From: Acetobacter ascendens
GTDB taxonomy: Bacteria; Pseudomonadota; Alphaproteobacteria; Acetobacterales; Acetobacteraceae
Reading direction: 5' to 3'
DNA: 64,000 bases
Assembly: GCF_001766235.1 (NCBI RefSeq)
Contig: NZ_CP015164.1
Coordinates: 558,001-622,000 of the forward strand
Positions 45,908-55,609 of the stretch are shown here, piece after piece. The number at the start of each line of letters is the position of its first letter. Within the stretch, counting starts at the first letter, position 1. The position numbers were made by a program, and so were the translations under genes. The notes below the pieces were generated by a model that made no database searches, was not told where the DNA came from, and was given only the letters and a program-made list of their open reading frames with translations.

Positions 45908-48241
45908 TTACTTAAGGCCGAAAGACCCAAGCGTTTTCAGGCTAAGGGTGAACAGGAAGGTAGAGTTACGCTGCTGCCCACCAATGGTAGTGTACTGCTT
46001 GAGATACATGAAATCGAGGCCGAAGCAGTCATTCGTATACCCAATATCCCCACCCAGAGAGACAAATTCACGACGGGAGAGGCTGCGGCGCGCAAAGCCG
46101 GAAAGATGCCAGTTATCCCAGTCGGAGGAGAAGCCGCCGCTGATTTCGTTTGTGCGTACGGTGTACAGCTGGTTGGGGTTATAGGAGCGATAGTTGGTGG
46201 CGAAATAGTAATAGGGTGTAACCGGCTCGTACACATACCCACCACGGATACGGAAATGCGGCACCCCGGCGCTGAACAGAGCATCACCAAAGTTGAATTT
46301 GCCGGTGTAGGGGTCAAGCCGCATACGGGCGTTGAAGTCAAAATATTCGTTTGGTGAAACGCGGGCGCGCGCCACAATGTCCGAGGCATGATGGTCTAGC
46401 CCAGAATAGGGCAGGCGATCATGCTCGATATGTTCCTGGAAGCTTTCACCGGCCAGAAGGTCTACTTCGTGGCCATCCCATGTCCAGTTAGCATGCACTC
46501 CAATGTTGCCGCGAAGGCCGCCATCCAGCCTGTCTGTGCCCTGATATCGGTTGAGCGAGAATAGCGTTGAATCCGTAAATTCATAGGCCATACTGTCTTC
46601 GTTCGGAATCATGTCCGTTGCGCCCATGCCGGTATTAGGGGCGTAAATGGCCTGCACAATCGGTTCGATTAACTGCGTGCCACGGCCATGTTCAAAGCTC
46701 CGCACAAAGGGCCAATTTGTTTTAAGCGCAATAGTTGGCAGAACCTGCCCGCTCACAACAGTACGGGCTGTTTGATAGTAGTTGGGTTGCTGGTACAGCT
46801 TACGCGCGCGGTACACCATGGAATCAAGCCGCAATGTCAGCAGGAATTGCTGGCCTTGGCGAGAGCGCCACAGCCTGTCCCAATTGAGCTGCAATTCGCC
46901 ACGCTGATCGGCAGTTCCGTTTTCACGATACACGTAAAAATCGGTGGTGTTTACGCTGGTGCGGCCGCCCAATGCATCCGGTTGACCAACAAAGCTGTAG
47001 GTATAACGCGGCAGCGCCCATGGCAGATCGGTGTTGTGAATGACACCTTTGTTCAGGCCCTGATAGTACTGTCCGTCAATACGGGAGTAGGAGCCTGTAC
47101 CAAAGCCTTCAATATAGACGTTGGAATTCAGGGTATCAGACCCGTAACCCTGCACACGGTAATCGCGCATATAGTCAGCAGAGGTGGCAAGATTGATGTT
47201 GGCCCCGGCGCGCCAGTGCTTGTCTATGGCAAACTGGCCGCGGGCAAACAGATAGCCCTGCACACCGTGGTTGCCGCCCCGGCCCACATCATCACCAAAG
47301 CCGTTGGTGTAACTGTTACTGCGATGCGTATCGTAAGCCAGACCGCCCTGAATGTTGATCTTGCCGAAGTTGAAGAAGTTGCGGTACTGCGCGCTGATCT
47401 GCGGCCCTGTTTTGGTGGAGAAGAGGCCCTGCACGGTCAGGTCAGACTGATCATCAATCACCCAGTAATACGGGATGGTGAAATACGTGCCCAAGTAACG
47501 GTCATGCGGTGTAATGCCGGGCATAAGGAACCCGCTATGCCGCTTGGCTGAAGGATCCGTCATGGAAAAATAGGGCAGGTAGATGACGGGAATGCCCAGA
47601 ATATCCAGATAGGCATCACGGAAATCGATTTTCTGGTGTTCTAGATCCTGCGTGGCATCATAAGCGCGGAACTGCCAGAAAGGTGCGCGGGTTTTGTCTT
47701 TTTCGCAGATTTCACAGGCCGTATAAACGGCGCGGCTCATCACGTTAATCTTGCCCGCCGTACGCCGCAGGCCATTAGCTGCCAGCTTGGCGTTGTCCTG
47801 CATGGTGGCATTCACGTGCATCATGATGCCATCCTTCATGCCGCCCGAAAGTTCGGCATAATGGGTGTACAGCACGGAACCATCTGGCTGGATGGTGGCT
47901 ACATTTCCGCGTGCGGCCATAACGCCGGTATCGCGGTCATATACAATGCGGTCTGCTCGCAGCACATGGTCGCCCTGCCAGACCTGGACATTGCCAGTCC
48001 AGGTAACGGTGTGCTCAACATCGTTGTAGTCAACCTTGTCGGCCTGAAAGGTTGCCGGTTCATCGGGAGATGTCGGGCGGCCGGTATCAAGGTGCATCAC
48101 CTGCGGGCGGAACTGCGCATGCGCATGTTTGGGCAGGCTGAAAAGAAGGCACGCGGCCATGCTCCCCAATGCGGTGGCCGCACTGAGGGTGGAACGACGG
48201 CGCAGCAAAGGGCTGCGCAAAGGCCGGCGGGCCACGGTCAA
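45908..48241 (-). CDS. lptD: LPS-assembly protein LptD
   Basis: Outer-membrane beta-barrel that inserts LPS. 777 residues with a signal peptide ending about residue 43. An N-terminal jellyroll of the OstA type (FQADKVDYNDVEHTVTWTGN, RADRIVYDRDTGVMAARGNV) is followed by the barrel with VIYLPYFSMTDPSAKRHSGF, a signature of the family, and aromatic-rich strands to a C-terminal ...GSFGLK. Possible disulfide cysteines in the jellyroll (CEICEKD) are present. The start is a TTG directly after the lptG stop (TGATTG); a GTG two codons later is an alternative. Confidence 0.93.
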   Translation of the reverse strand: MTVARRPLRSPLLRRRSTLSAATALGSMAACLLFSLPKHAHAQFRPQVMHLDTGRPTSPDEPATFQADKVDYNDVEHTVTWTGNVQVWQGDHVLRADRIVYDRDTGVMAARGNVATIQPDGSVLYTHYAELSGGMKDGIMMHVNATMQDNAKLAANGLRRTAGKINVMSRAVYTACEICEKDKTRAPFWQFRAYDATQDLEHQKIDFRDAYLDILGIPVIYLPYFSMTDPSAKRHSGFLMPGITPHDRYLGTYFTIPYYWVIDDQSDLTVQGLFSTKTGPQISAQYRNFFNFGKINIQGGLAYDTHRSNSYTNGFGDDVGRGGNHGVQGYLFARGQFAIDKHWRAGANINLATSADYMRDYRVQGYGSDTLNSNVYIEGFGTGSYSRIDGQYYQGLNKGVIHNTDLPWALPRYTYSFVGQPDALGGRTSVNTTDFYVYRENGTADQRGELQLNWDRLWRSRQGQQFLLTLRLDSMVYRARKLYQQPNYYQTARTVVSGQVLPTIALKTNWPFVRSFEHGRGTQLIEPIVQAIYAPNTGMGATDMIPNEDSMAYEFTDSTLFSLNRYQGTDRLDGGLRGNIGVHANWTWDGHEVDLLAGESFQEHIEHDRLPYSGLDHHASDIVARARVSPNEYFDFNARMRLDPYTGKFNFGDALFSAGVPHFRIRGGYVYEPVTPYYYFATNYRSYNPNQLYTVRTNEISGGFSSDWDNWHLSGFARRSLSRREFVSLGGDIGYTNDCFGLDFMYLKQYTTIGGQQRNSTFLFTLSLKTLGSFGLK

Positions 48242-49354
48242 TCAGCCATCCTCCAAATGAAGCAGCAACGAAACAGCCAGGCACAACCCGGCCAGCGTAG
48301 GGGCCCATGCAGCCAGCATTGGGGGAAGTGCCCCCGAATTCCCGAACTGCTCTGCAACCTTCGATACGGTGAAAAGCAGAAAACCCGCCGCAACGCCAGA
48401 CCCGATCATGCGGGCAACGCCCCCGCGCCGTGATGGACGCATGGAAAAACCCGCCGCAACCAGTGCCATAGTGCCCGCCAGCATAGGTAATGCCAGCAAA
48501 GACTGAAAATGAATACGATGCCGAATAGATGAGAAACCGGAGCGATCAAGCAAGGAAATAAAGCCCGGCAGCGCCCAGACAGAAAGTGTTTCGGGGGAGG
48601 AAAAACTTTCCTGCACACGGTTAACCGTTAAATCTGTGGGTAAATCAATCTGGCCGACGTGGTGCAGCAAATCATTTGGCCGCACGACTGAGGCGTCACT
48701 TAAAATCCATTTCAATGTTCCCAGATAGCCTTCAGGGGCTTCGATTCGCATCATCAGCTTGTCTTGATGATCAAGACGGAACACGCTCACATTACGGATA
48801 CGAAGTAAGCCATCCTTAAGCTGCACACCACGCGCATGAAGCATGGCAACGCCGTGTGGATCATACTGACTATCTGATTGCCGCAGCCATAAGGATCCGC
48901 TGGACAGGCTTAGCGGCCCTCCACCCGTACGCAGATATTGCTGATCCAGCTCTTCTGCCCGGCGGTACATGGATGAAGACACCGGAGAAATCAGGGTGGT
49001 GAAAATAGCGCCAATCAACATGGCGCAGGCTACGGGGGCGGTCAAAAACTGCCATGCGGAAATACCGGCAGCACGCGCCACAATCAGTTCCGAAGAACGG
49101 GTAAGCCGCCAGAAGCACACAATCCCGCCCAACAGCATGCCAAAAGGCAGAATTTCTGTGGCAAAATAAGGAACATGCAGTGCTGCAATTTCTGTTACCA
49201 CATTGGTGGAAACATCTGGCTTGGTGGCCACGCGGCGCAACAGGTCAATAAAGTCAAACAGGCAAACAATGCCGGTAAGGGAGGCAATCATCGCCACAAC
49301 GGAAAACACAAACTGCCGCGCGATATAGCGGGAGAGGGTAACGGCAACAATCAT
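48242..49354 (-). CDS. lptG: LPS export ABC permease LptG
   Basis: Inner-membrane permease of the LptB2FG machine. 370 residues: six membrane helices split by a periplasmic beta-jellyroll. SRYIARQFVFSVVAM, EILPFGMLLGGIVCFWRLTR with SSELIVARAAGIS (coupling helix) and GSGVAAGFLLFTVSKVAEQF are typical. The stop touches lptD. It follows lptF after 16 bases. Confidence 0.93.
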   Translation of the reverse strand: MIVAVTLSRYIARQFVFSVVAMIASLTGIVCLFDFIDLLRRVATKPDVSTNVVTEIAALHVPYFATEILPFGMLLGGIVCFWRLTRSSELIVARAAGISAWQFLTAPVACAMLIGAIFTTLISPVSSSMYRRAEELDQQYLRTGGGPLSLSSGSLWLRQSDSQYDPHGVAMLHARGVQLKDGLLRIRNVSVFRLDHQDKLMMRIEAPEGYLGTLKWILSDASVVRPNDLLHHVGQIDLPTDLTVNRVQESFSSPETLSVWALPGFISLLDRSGFSSIRHRIHFQSLLALPMLAGTMALVAAGFSMRPSRRGGVARMIGSGVAAGFLLFTVSKVAEQFGNSGALPPMLAAWAPTLAGLCLAVSLLLHLEDG

Positions 49355-49370
49355 CAGGCCGGAAGCCCCT

Positions 49371-50525
49371 TCAGTTCTGTGTCAGGCGGGCAGCAGCGCG
49401 GTCTGCCAGCATTTCCGGAATGAACAGTATGCCTGCGCATATCAGCCCCGGCAGTAATGCCACAAGCGGAATAAGCGGGATAAGAGCCATGTTTCGGCTG
49501 GCCAGATTTTGTAGCAACAGGTTGGTGGCCAACAGCCCCACAACAGTTAGCACTGCGGCAAGTGGGCGCTTGATATTGCCGTAGCGGGAAAAAGCCCCAC
49601 GCAGCACCGCAACCAGCCCCACCATGGCAAAGGAAAAGCAGGTAAGGGGAGATGTAAGGCGGCGCCAGCCTTCTACCTTAAACTTGCCTGTATCGCGTTC
49701 AGAAACCTGCTGTGGGTCTGGGTGCAGCAATTCCCCCAAAGACATTTCAGCAGCATCCCGAAAGCGGGCGTCTTCCTGATGTGCGGAAGACAAATCCATG
49801 GAATCCTGCTTGAAAACCAGCATGTTCAGGCGGCCTGTCTTATGGTCGATCACCTGTCTGGAACCATCGTACAGGATCACGCGTGGGGTATCATTCACGA
49901 TCATCATGGACCCATGATTGGCCAGAATTGTGGCCTGATTACCCGGTTGCCGATCATCTTCCACCATAATGCCGTGCAGCGTGCCATCGTGGCTACGGGA
50001 ACGGATATAAACCGTCATGGCATCCGAAACTTTGGTGAACACACCCTCTTGCAGCATGAAGGCAGCCATCTTGTTGCGGATATCAAATTCGTATTGCCGG
50101 AAGGCGTGGTAGGATGTGGGCACAATCCACAAATTCAGCAAAAAGCCCATAAGGGTGGCCATAAGCGCGCAGCCAAGCCCCGCCCTTGCCAGCGCAAATT
50201 GTGAAAGCCCCGCCGCCTGCATAACTGTAAGTTCGCGGTCTCCCGCCAGCCGCTGATACACAAATAGGCTGACCACAAAGGTGGTAATAGGCAGCACCAC
50301 CGCCACAAAGGAGGGGATGAGCAGGCTAGTGAGTTCAATGAACACACGCAGCGAAAGCCCTCTGTCCACTACCAGAGAGACAAAGCGCAAGGATTGCATA
50401 AGCCAGATGAGCGCGGCCAACCCCCCGGTGGTTGCCAGCAGTGCCACCAGAAGCTGGTGGAACACATACCTGTCCAGCGTGAGGAAACGCGATTTCAGCC
50501 AAGACTGAAGTGAACGGACGGTCAT
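49371..50525 (-). CDS. lptF: LPS export ABC permease LptF
   Basis: Partner of LptG. I start at the ATG at 50525, giving MTVRSLQSWLKSRFLTLDRY and 384 residues; an in-frame ATG at 50576 is possible but adds a non-conserved stretch. VFHQLLVALLATTGGLAALI, then the coupling helix region RLAGDRELTVMQAAGLSQFA, a periplasmic jellyroll, and LAAVLTVVGLLATNLLLQNL. It is the first gene of the lptF-lptG-lptD-surA-rsmA unit; lptA, lptB and lptC are not in the window. Confidence 0.92.
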   Translation of the reverse strand: MTVRSLQSWLKSRFLTLDRYVFHQLLVALLATTGGLAALIWLMQSLRFVSLVVDRGLSLRVFIELTSLLIPSFVAVVLPITTFVVSLFVYQRLAGDRELTVMQAAGLSQFALARAGLGCALMATLMGFLLNLWIVPTSYHAFRQYEFDIRNKMAAFMLQEGVFTKVSDAMTVYIRSRSHDGTLHGIMVEDDRQPGNQATILANHGSMMIVNDTPRVILYDGSRQVIDHKTGRLNMLVFKQDSMDLSSAHQEDARFRDAAEMSLGELLHPDPQQVSERDTGKFKVEGWRRLTSPLTCFSFAMVGLVAVLRGAFSRYGNIKRPLAAVLTVVGLLATNLLLQNLASRNMALIPLIPLVALLPGLICAGILFIPEMLADRAAARLTQN

Positions 50526-50644
50526 ACGTCTGTTATCTACTTCACCTGTGCGGGAGGCAACAGCCTTATCATGCATAAAGCAGGTGGTGGCATGTTGCTC
50601 CGGCGCGGTTTTTCTTGAAAAGTGACAGTTTTATTGGTGCAAAC

Positions 50645-50687
50645 TCTAAAAATTCTGCATTTTCTTTTTTCGGTTTCCGCAGAATTT
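50645..50687 (-). terminator. Probable terminator of the porin gene
   Basis: AAATTCTGC (50650-50658) and GCAGAATTT (50679-50687) form a 9-bp stem abutting the porin stop; on the minus strand it runs into TTTTTAGAG. Confidence 0.6.
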
Positions 50688-52349
50688 CTAGAATAGAAGA
50701 ATCACACCACCAGCAGCCGTATTGTCGCTTTCCTTGTAGGGGCCGTGGGCGGCAGAAGATGTGTGCGTGTATTCGCCCACCAGATTCAGCCAGTCTGTCA
50801 GCTTATAAAAGACAGCGCCAACTTCAGACTGATTGCGCCGCACAAGGGTCGGGCTGTTTTCACCCGGAGCCTGATACAGATTACTGACACCGTAACTCCC
50901 CACCAGCTTAAGCCTTTTGGTAACGTGGTAGGCACCCTGCACATAATACCCTTCGGATGCACGTTTGCGGCCATTTTGCCCAACACCATCAAAGAACAGC
51001 CCGGTCGTGCCCAGCCCGCTGCCGCGATAGTAGTAGGCCACACCTTCAAGCGGACCGTAGGTGACCTTGGTGCCGATATCGCCCGCTTCTGCTATGGCGC
51101 CCTTGCGGCTGTCTGTATTCAGTAAAGTGCTTTGCAGGCCCTGCTGATGCTGGATCAGGAAGCTGGCCCAGATGCGTGTCTGCACCTCGCCAACCTTGAA
51201 ATCATACGTAACCTTGCCCTGCACCATGGGGGAGGAGTGATGCTCGGAAGAGGCAGACAGATCGCCCCCGGCAAAATTGAATTCATCCAGCGGTTGGAAG
51301 ATACCGACAGTGCCCTGAAAACCGTGGATTGTGGGGGAAGCGTAGGAAATCTGCGGAATCCAGTCTGCATACACATAACCCACGCCAATACGGCCCAAAG
51401 ATGTGTTGCCCGGAGCCGCGTTGTTACCAGAAGCACCTACGCTGAGCAGCGTGGCATCGTTCAGGATGGCGTCGGAGCCAAACAGCGCCAGATCACGCCC
51501 GACTTTGAATGTGCCGATATTCTTATTGCCAAACGTGACATAAACCTGACGAAGATCGATACCAGCAGTGCCAAGCCCCACGGGGCTACCACCTGTGTTG
51601 GCGTTAAAGGCCCCGTTTTTGGCGTTATCAATGCCCGGATACATGCCCAGAACGGCAGAAATATCCATGCCGCGCTGTACGGTGCTAAGCTTGAGCACAA
51701 AGCCAGCAGGTAGCAGGCCGTTACGTACAGCAGAAGAATCAAACCCGCTGGAACCGGTAGAAACACCCCCCGCCACGGCTTGGCCGCCAGCAGGGCTGTT
51801 ATAGGTGTAAAACCCGTTCACAAAGCCAGAAAGGTTGATGTTGATGGGGCCTGCCATAAAGGTAAGGCCCTTGCCGGGTACGTATTTAGCCACCCGCACC
51901 ACATCGTTGCCTTTAAGGGATTTGGCGGCTTCTTCGGCAGAGCGTGCGCTGGCTTCTGCGCGTTCAGCAGCACTTTCAGCCCGCATGCCGGAATCTTCTG
52001 CACCGGGGTCAAATTTAATGCCGGGTTCGTATTCATCACCGCCCGCACCGTGCCCGACATGGGCCACCATGCGGTGCCGCGTGCCTGCCGCCGCAATGCG
52101 CCCAGAGCCTGATGACCCACCTCTGCTGACGCCTGAAGATGCGCGCTCGGTTTGTGCAGGGGCGGAGTGGCGCACATGTTTGGCAAGCAGTGTATCGTAT
52201 TCATGCTTGGTCAGGCTGCCTTTGGCGCGCAGCACATCCAGCAAATCACTGTAATCATCAGCCAGAGCAGCTTTTGGCCGCATGGCAGGCGAACCAGCAA
52301 CCGATGCGGCCATAACCGTGGCAACCAGCGCCTTTTTTCCCGATGCCAT
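50688..52349 (-). CDS. Outer-membrane porin
   Basis: 553 residues with a signal peptide (about 1-30). A periplasmic N-terminal part holds LLDVLRAKGSLTKHEYDTLL, as in other alphaproteobacterial porins, then a Ser/Gly-rich segment and a short coiled coil (SAAERAEASARSAEEAAKSL). The last 370 residues are a beta barrel with alternating strands (LNLVGEYTHTSS) ending in Phe, the usual C-terminal signal for BAM insertion. ITPHs and general diffusion porins of acetic acid bacteria have this layout; substrate unknown. AGGGGAG precedes the ATG. Its long AT-rich upstream region (52350-52936) suggests strong or complex control. Confidence 0.85.
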   Translation of the reverse strand: MASGKKALVATVMAASVAGSPAMRPKAALADDYSDLLDVLRAKGSLTKHEYDTLLAKHVRHSAPAQTERASSGVSRGGSSGSGRIAAAGTRHRMVAHVGHGAGGDEYEPGIKFDPGAEDSGMRAESAAERAEASARSAEEAAKSLKGNDVVRVAKYVPGKGLTFMAGPININLSGFVNGFYTYNSPAGGQAVAGGVSTGSSGFDSSAVRNGLLPAGFVLKLSTVQRGMDISAVLGMYPGIDNAKNGAFNANTGGSPVGLGTAGIDLRQVYVTFGNKNIGTFKVGRDLALFGSDAILNDATLLSVGASGNNAAPGNTSLGRIGVGYVYADWIPQISYASPTIHGFQGTVGIFQPLDEFNFAGGDLSASSEHHSSPMVQGKVTYDFKVGEVQTRIWASFLIQHQQGLQSTLLNTDSRKGAIAEAGDIGTKVTYGPLEGVAYYYRGSGLGTTGLFFDGVGQNGRKRASEGYYVQGAYHVTKRLKLVGSYGVSNLYQAPGENSPTLVRRNQSEVGAVFYKLTDWLNLVGEYTHTSSAAHGPYKESDNTAAGGVILLF

Positions 52350-52936
52350 AAAACTGTGCTCCCCTAAAAACCTGCTCTCTCTTACTGTGGATCAGAGTTC
52401 CTGCCGTCAATACGGCGTAGAAAGGCAGCAGCTTTGTGAGCCAAGGGGGTAACGATGCAGTAAAATCGAACGCATTGGTAGAAAATTCCCCGCCATGCGA
52501 TGCCGCGTAAACAGCAAAACATATTGGTTCCATAATGGAATGGAATAAATAATAATTTTTAATATCAAGGAATTACAGAGTGATCTTCAGCTATGGAAAC
52601 AGAGCGGCAAGCACTGCAAATTAAAAATGACGTAAGCAGTTTTGGCGATAAAATGCTATACACACAGCACAAAAAGTGAAGAAAAGAGCAGTCACAAAAG
52701 TTCCCTCATCACGAAATTTTTATTGTTATAACAATAATTTACGTCATCTCTTGGGCCTGTTTTGGATTGGCGGCGCAAAAGGGTGCGAGAATTTTCCCGT
52801 AATTGCAGTACTTTGCATCATGGCTTGCCATTATGCCGCCGTGTTCGCGCCGCACAGCACATTTTGGTGTCTTGGAATGTAAACTTAGCCGGGCAGGGCG
52901 TGTTGTTCTGCTAAATTAGCAACGAAAGCAAACATA
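52350..52936. other. 587-bp AT-rich divergent intergenic region (porin / ABC exporter)
   Basis: The only stretch over 300 bp without a gene. It holds the porin 5' leader, including a small hairpin GCCGT-caat-ACGGC (about 52403-52416), a perfect 13-base palindrome TTCCATAATGGAA near 52529, and the 18-bp palindrome at 52720-52737. Much lower GC than the flanks. A 68-codon open frame at 52676-52882 shows no ribosome site or family resemblance. I see no tRNA or mobile-element remnant. Confidence 0.7.
52720..52737. repeat. Perfect 18-bp palindrome TTATTGTTATAACAATAA
   Basis: Self-complementary without a spacer, in the AT-rich region 200 bp before the ABC exporter start. Length and symmetry fit a dimeric regulator site (MarR- or GntR-like). 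The GntR encoded two genes downstream is one candidate. Confidence 0.55.
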
Positions 52937-54787
52937 GTGTCGGCGGAAAAAGAAAAACACAGCCAGGTTTTGCAACAAGACGCTCCGCAGCAAGCTTTTT
53001 CTGCTCAGCCCGCCATAACTGTGCCGGATGAGGAACTGCCACACTATGCAGGGCGGCCCATAGCGTTTTTGGTGCGTTATATGCGGCATTGGCCTGTAGG
53101 TCATGCGTTGGTCTTTGGTTCCGTGGGGCTGGCCATTGGCTGCATTGTGCTTTCGTCCAACGGTATCCGCCGTTTGGTAGACCTTATGACAGGCACTTCC
53201 CCTACAGGGGATGTTATGGCCGTATGGTCTGCCGTTGGGGTGCTGATCGGCCTGATTGTGGCAGACAATATCTCGTGGCGTGTTGCCGGATGGTTTGCAG
53301 CCCGCACTTTTGTGGCGGTTACAGGGGATATTCGGCAGGATCTGTTCCGTTTTCTAACAGGCCATTCTCCCGCTTATTTTGCAGACCGTATGCCTACATC
53401 TCTTGCAGCGCGTATTGCTACCGCCGGAAATGTGAGCTTCACCATAGAAAACTTGCTGGCATGGAGTGTGCTGCCTCCTAGCCTGAATGTTTTGCTTTCT
53501 GTGGTGCTGATGTTGTCTGTCAGCACCATTATGGGCAGCGTGACCGTAGTTTTGGCTGTTGGCCTGTGTTTTTTGATGTTCCGCTTGGCCGTGCGGGGCC
53601 GAAAGTTGCATGGAGATTACGCAGCCGCAGCGGCCGGGCTGGAAGGTGAAACACTGGATGTGATGGGCAACATCGCGCTGGTGCGGGCCTTTGGCATGCG
53701 CAACCGTGAGCGTGAACGGTTTAATGCCCTTACGCAACGGGAAATGGGCGAACGCCTGAAGTCTCTGCGCTATATGGAAAAGCTGCGCATGATCCATGCG
53801 TTGCTAACAGCGGTGCTTACTACAGGTTTGCTCATCTGGGCTGTATTGCTGTGGCAATGGCAGCAGGCAACCGTGGGGCAGGTGGTCATGATTATCACGC
53901 TGGGCTTTGCCATTCTGCACGGCACGCGGGATCTGGCTTTGTCTATGGTGGAAACCATTCAGCACAATGCCCGGCTTTCCGAAGTGCTTTCCTCGTTGCT
54001 GGTGCCGCATGATATGCCAGATGCCGAAAATGCCGTGCCGATGAAAGGCCCTGTGTTGGGTGATGTGCAGTTTAGGGATGTTGTGTTTGCGTATCCGGGC
54101 GGTGCCGCGGTGCTGGATCATTTCAACCTGCATATTCAGGCGGGCACGCGCGTAGGGCTGGTGGGGCGTTCTGGTTCTGGCAAAAGCACGGTGCTGGCCT
54201 TGTTGCAACGCATGCGCTTTGTGCAGTCTGGCACTGTGCTGATAGACGGGCAGGATATTCGCGATCTTACAGAAGATGCGCTGCGGGCTTGCCTTTCCAT
54301 TGTGCCGCAGGATGTTTCCTTGCTGCATCGCTCTGTGATGGAAAACATCCGCTACGGCAGGCCAGATGCCACAGATGCAGAAGTGTGTGCAGCCGCCGCA
54401 GCAGCAGGGTGTGCCGCGTTTATTGAGGAATTGCCTGAAGGGTTTGATACTATTGTAGGGGATAGGGGCGTAAAGCTATCTGGTGGGCAGCGCCAGCGTA
54501 TTGCTATTGCGCGTGCCTTTTTACGCAATGCCCCCATTCTTATTTTGGATGAAGCCACCAGCGCGTTGGACACAGAAAGTGAACAACACGTGCAGCAAGC
54601 GCTGGATAGGCTGATGGTTGGGCGCACGGTTATTGCTGTAGCGCACCGGCTTTCCACCTTACAAAATTTTGACAGAATCGTTGTGATGCAGGAAGGCAGG
54701 ATTATCGAGGATGGTTCTCCTGCGCAGCTTGAACAGCAGGATGGCCCGTACAGACAGTTTCTTAACAGGCAGATGACACACGCATAA
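52937..54787 (+). CDS. ABC exporter, fused membrane and ATPase domains
   Basis: 616 residues, GTG start without an obvious ribosome site. After a hydrophilic N-terminus of about 45 residues come six membrane helices (about 55-340), then the ATPase: Walker A GRSGSGKST at about 409-417, the Q-loop in VPQDVSLLHRS, signature LSGGQRQRIAIARAF near 513 and Walker B LILDEATSALD. It differs clearly from the exporter at 17716. Its stop overlaps the next ATG by one base (TAATG), coupling it to a GntR regulator; a drug or metabolite export role under that regulator is inferred, substrate unknown. Confidence 0.88.
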   Translation: MSAEKEKHSQVLQQDAPQQAFSAQPAITVPDEELPHYAGRPIAFLVRYMRHWPVGHALVFGSVGLAIGCIVLSSNGIRRLVDLMTGTSPTGDVMAVWSAVGVLIGLIVADNISWRVAGWFAARTFVAVTGDIRQDLFRFLTGHSPAYFADRMPTSLAARIATAGNVSFTIENLLAWSVLPPSLNVLLSVVLMLSVSTIMGSVTVVLAVGLCFLMFRLAVRGRKLHGDYAAAAAGLEGETLDVMGNIALVRAFGMRNRERERFNALTQREMGERLKSLRYMEKLRMIHALLTAVLTTGLLIWAVLLWQWQQATVGQVVMIITLGFAILHGTRDLALSMVETIQHNARLSEVLSSLLVPHDMPDAENAVPMKGPVLGDVQFRDVVFAYPGGAAVLDHFNLHIQAGTRVGLVGRSGSGKSTVLALLQRMRFVQSGTVLIDGQDIRDLTEDALRACLSIVPQDVSLLHRSVMENIRYGRPDATDAEVCAAAAAAGCAAFIEELPEGFDTIVGDRGVKLSGGQRQRIAIARAFLRNAPILILDEATSALDTESEQHVQQALDRLMVGRTVIAVAHRLSTLQNFDRIVVMQEGRIIEDGSPAQLEQQDGPYRQFLNRQMTHA

Positions 54788-55506
54788 TGACAACCATACA
54801 AATACCACAGGCGTGGAAAAACCTGCGACCCGAAGGGCGGGGTGAAGCACGAGGTGCTCTGGCAGCCTATGCTTACCAACAGATACGCGACAGGCTGATT
54901 TACTGCCATTATCAAGGTGGTGAGCGTTTGGTTTTGCGCCTCCTTGCGGCTTCATTGGAGTTAAGCCCAACTCCGGTGCGTGAGGCATTGTTGCGTCTGG
55001 TTTCAGAGCAGGCGCTGGAACTGGATGAACGCAATACGGCCCGTGTGCCCACCACCACACGCGCATTGTTTTTAGAAATTCATGGCGTAAGAGGAGATCT
55101 GGAGGGGCGTGTTACCCGAGATCTGATTACGCATATTACGCCCGAACAAATTGCGGTGCTGCGAGAAAAGCATCGGGATTTTATTGTAGCATATGAAAAT
55201 GCAGACCCGCACGGAGCGGCTGTGGCCAATGCTATTTTCCACAGCACGGCAGCAGGTTTTTCCCGCTTGTTGTTTACGGTAGGGATTATCCGCGGGTTGT
55301 GGGCGCGTATGGGGCCAATTTATGCGGCGGCTAACAGCTTGCCTACAATCAGTCCGGCAGACCCAAATCATCCGCATCTGCAAATTTTGGCCGCGTTTGA
55401 AAAGCACGATGTTGATGCTGCAACAGATGCATTGCGGCGTGATTTTCTGCAAGCCAAAGAATGGCTAGAGCCTCTGCTGCCTGAAGAACAGCCTGTAACA
55501 ATTTGA
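54787..55506 (+). CDS. GntR-family transcriptional regulator (FadR/FCD type)
   Basis: 239 residues. The winged helix at about 25-85 includes YQQIRDRLIYCHYQGGERLV and LELSPTPVREALLRLVSEQA, the GntR recognition helix. The rest is an all-helical FCD effector domain with acidic and His residues (EIHGVRGDLEGRVTRDLITH, ANAIFHSTAAG and HLQILAAFEKHDVDAA) that bind metal and a carboxylate in related proteins. Ligand unknown. It starts in the stop codon of the ABC exporter gene, so the regulator and transporter are made together, suggesting feedback control of the pair or of the neighbouring porin. Confidence 0.88.
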   Translation: MTTIQIPQAWKNLRPEGRGEARGALAAYAYQQIRDRLIYCHYQGGERLVLRLLAASLELSPTPVREALLRLVSEQALELDERNTARVPTTTRALFLEIHGVRGDLEGRVTRDLITHITPEQIAVLREKHRDFIVAYENADPHGAAVANAIFHSTAAGFSRLLFTVGIIRGLWARMGPIYAAANSLPTISPADPNHPHLQILAAFEKHDVDAATDALRRDFLQAKEWLEPLLPEEQPVTI

Positions 55507-55516
55507 AATTGAAATA

Positions 55517-55565
55517 AAATATACAAGCCTGCCACGCCGTTAAGATAAGGCAGGCTTGTATATTT
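55517..55565. terminator. Bidirectional terminator between the GntR gene and minE
   Basis: A perfect 17-bp inverted repeat: AAATATACAAGCCTGCC at 55517-55533 and its complement at 55549-55565. A-rich on one side and T-rich on the other, it can end both converging operons. Confidence 0.85.
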
Positions 55566-55609
55566 ATGTGTGGGCGTGGGCAAGCGCAGCCCTACACCTA
55601 GGCCAAGTA

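Noticed and set aside
52676..52882. 68-codon plus-strand frame in the AT-rich intergenic region
   Set aside because: No ribosome site, no recognisable domain, and it crosses the 18-bp palindrome; regulatory DNA is the simpler reading.
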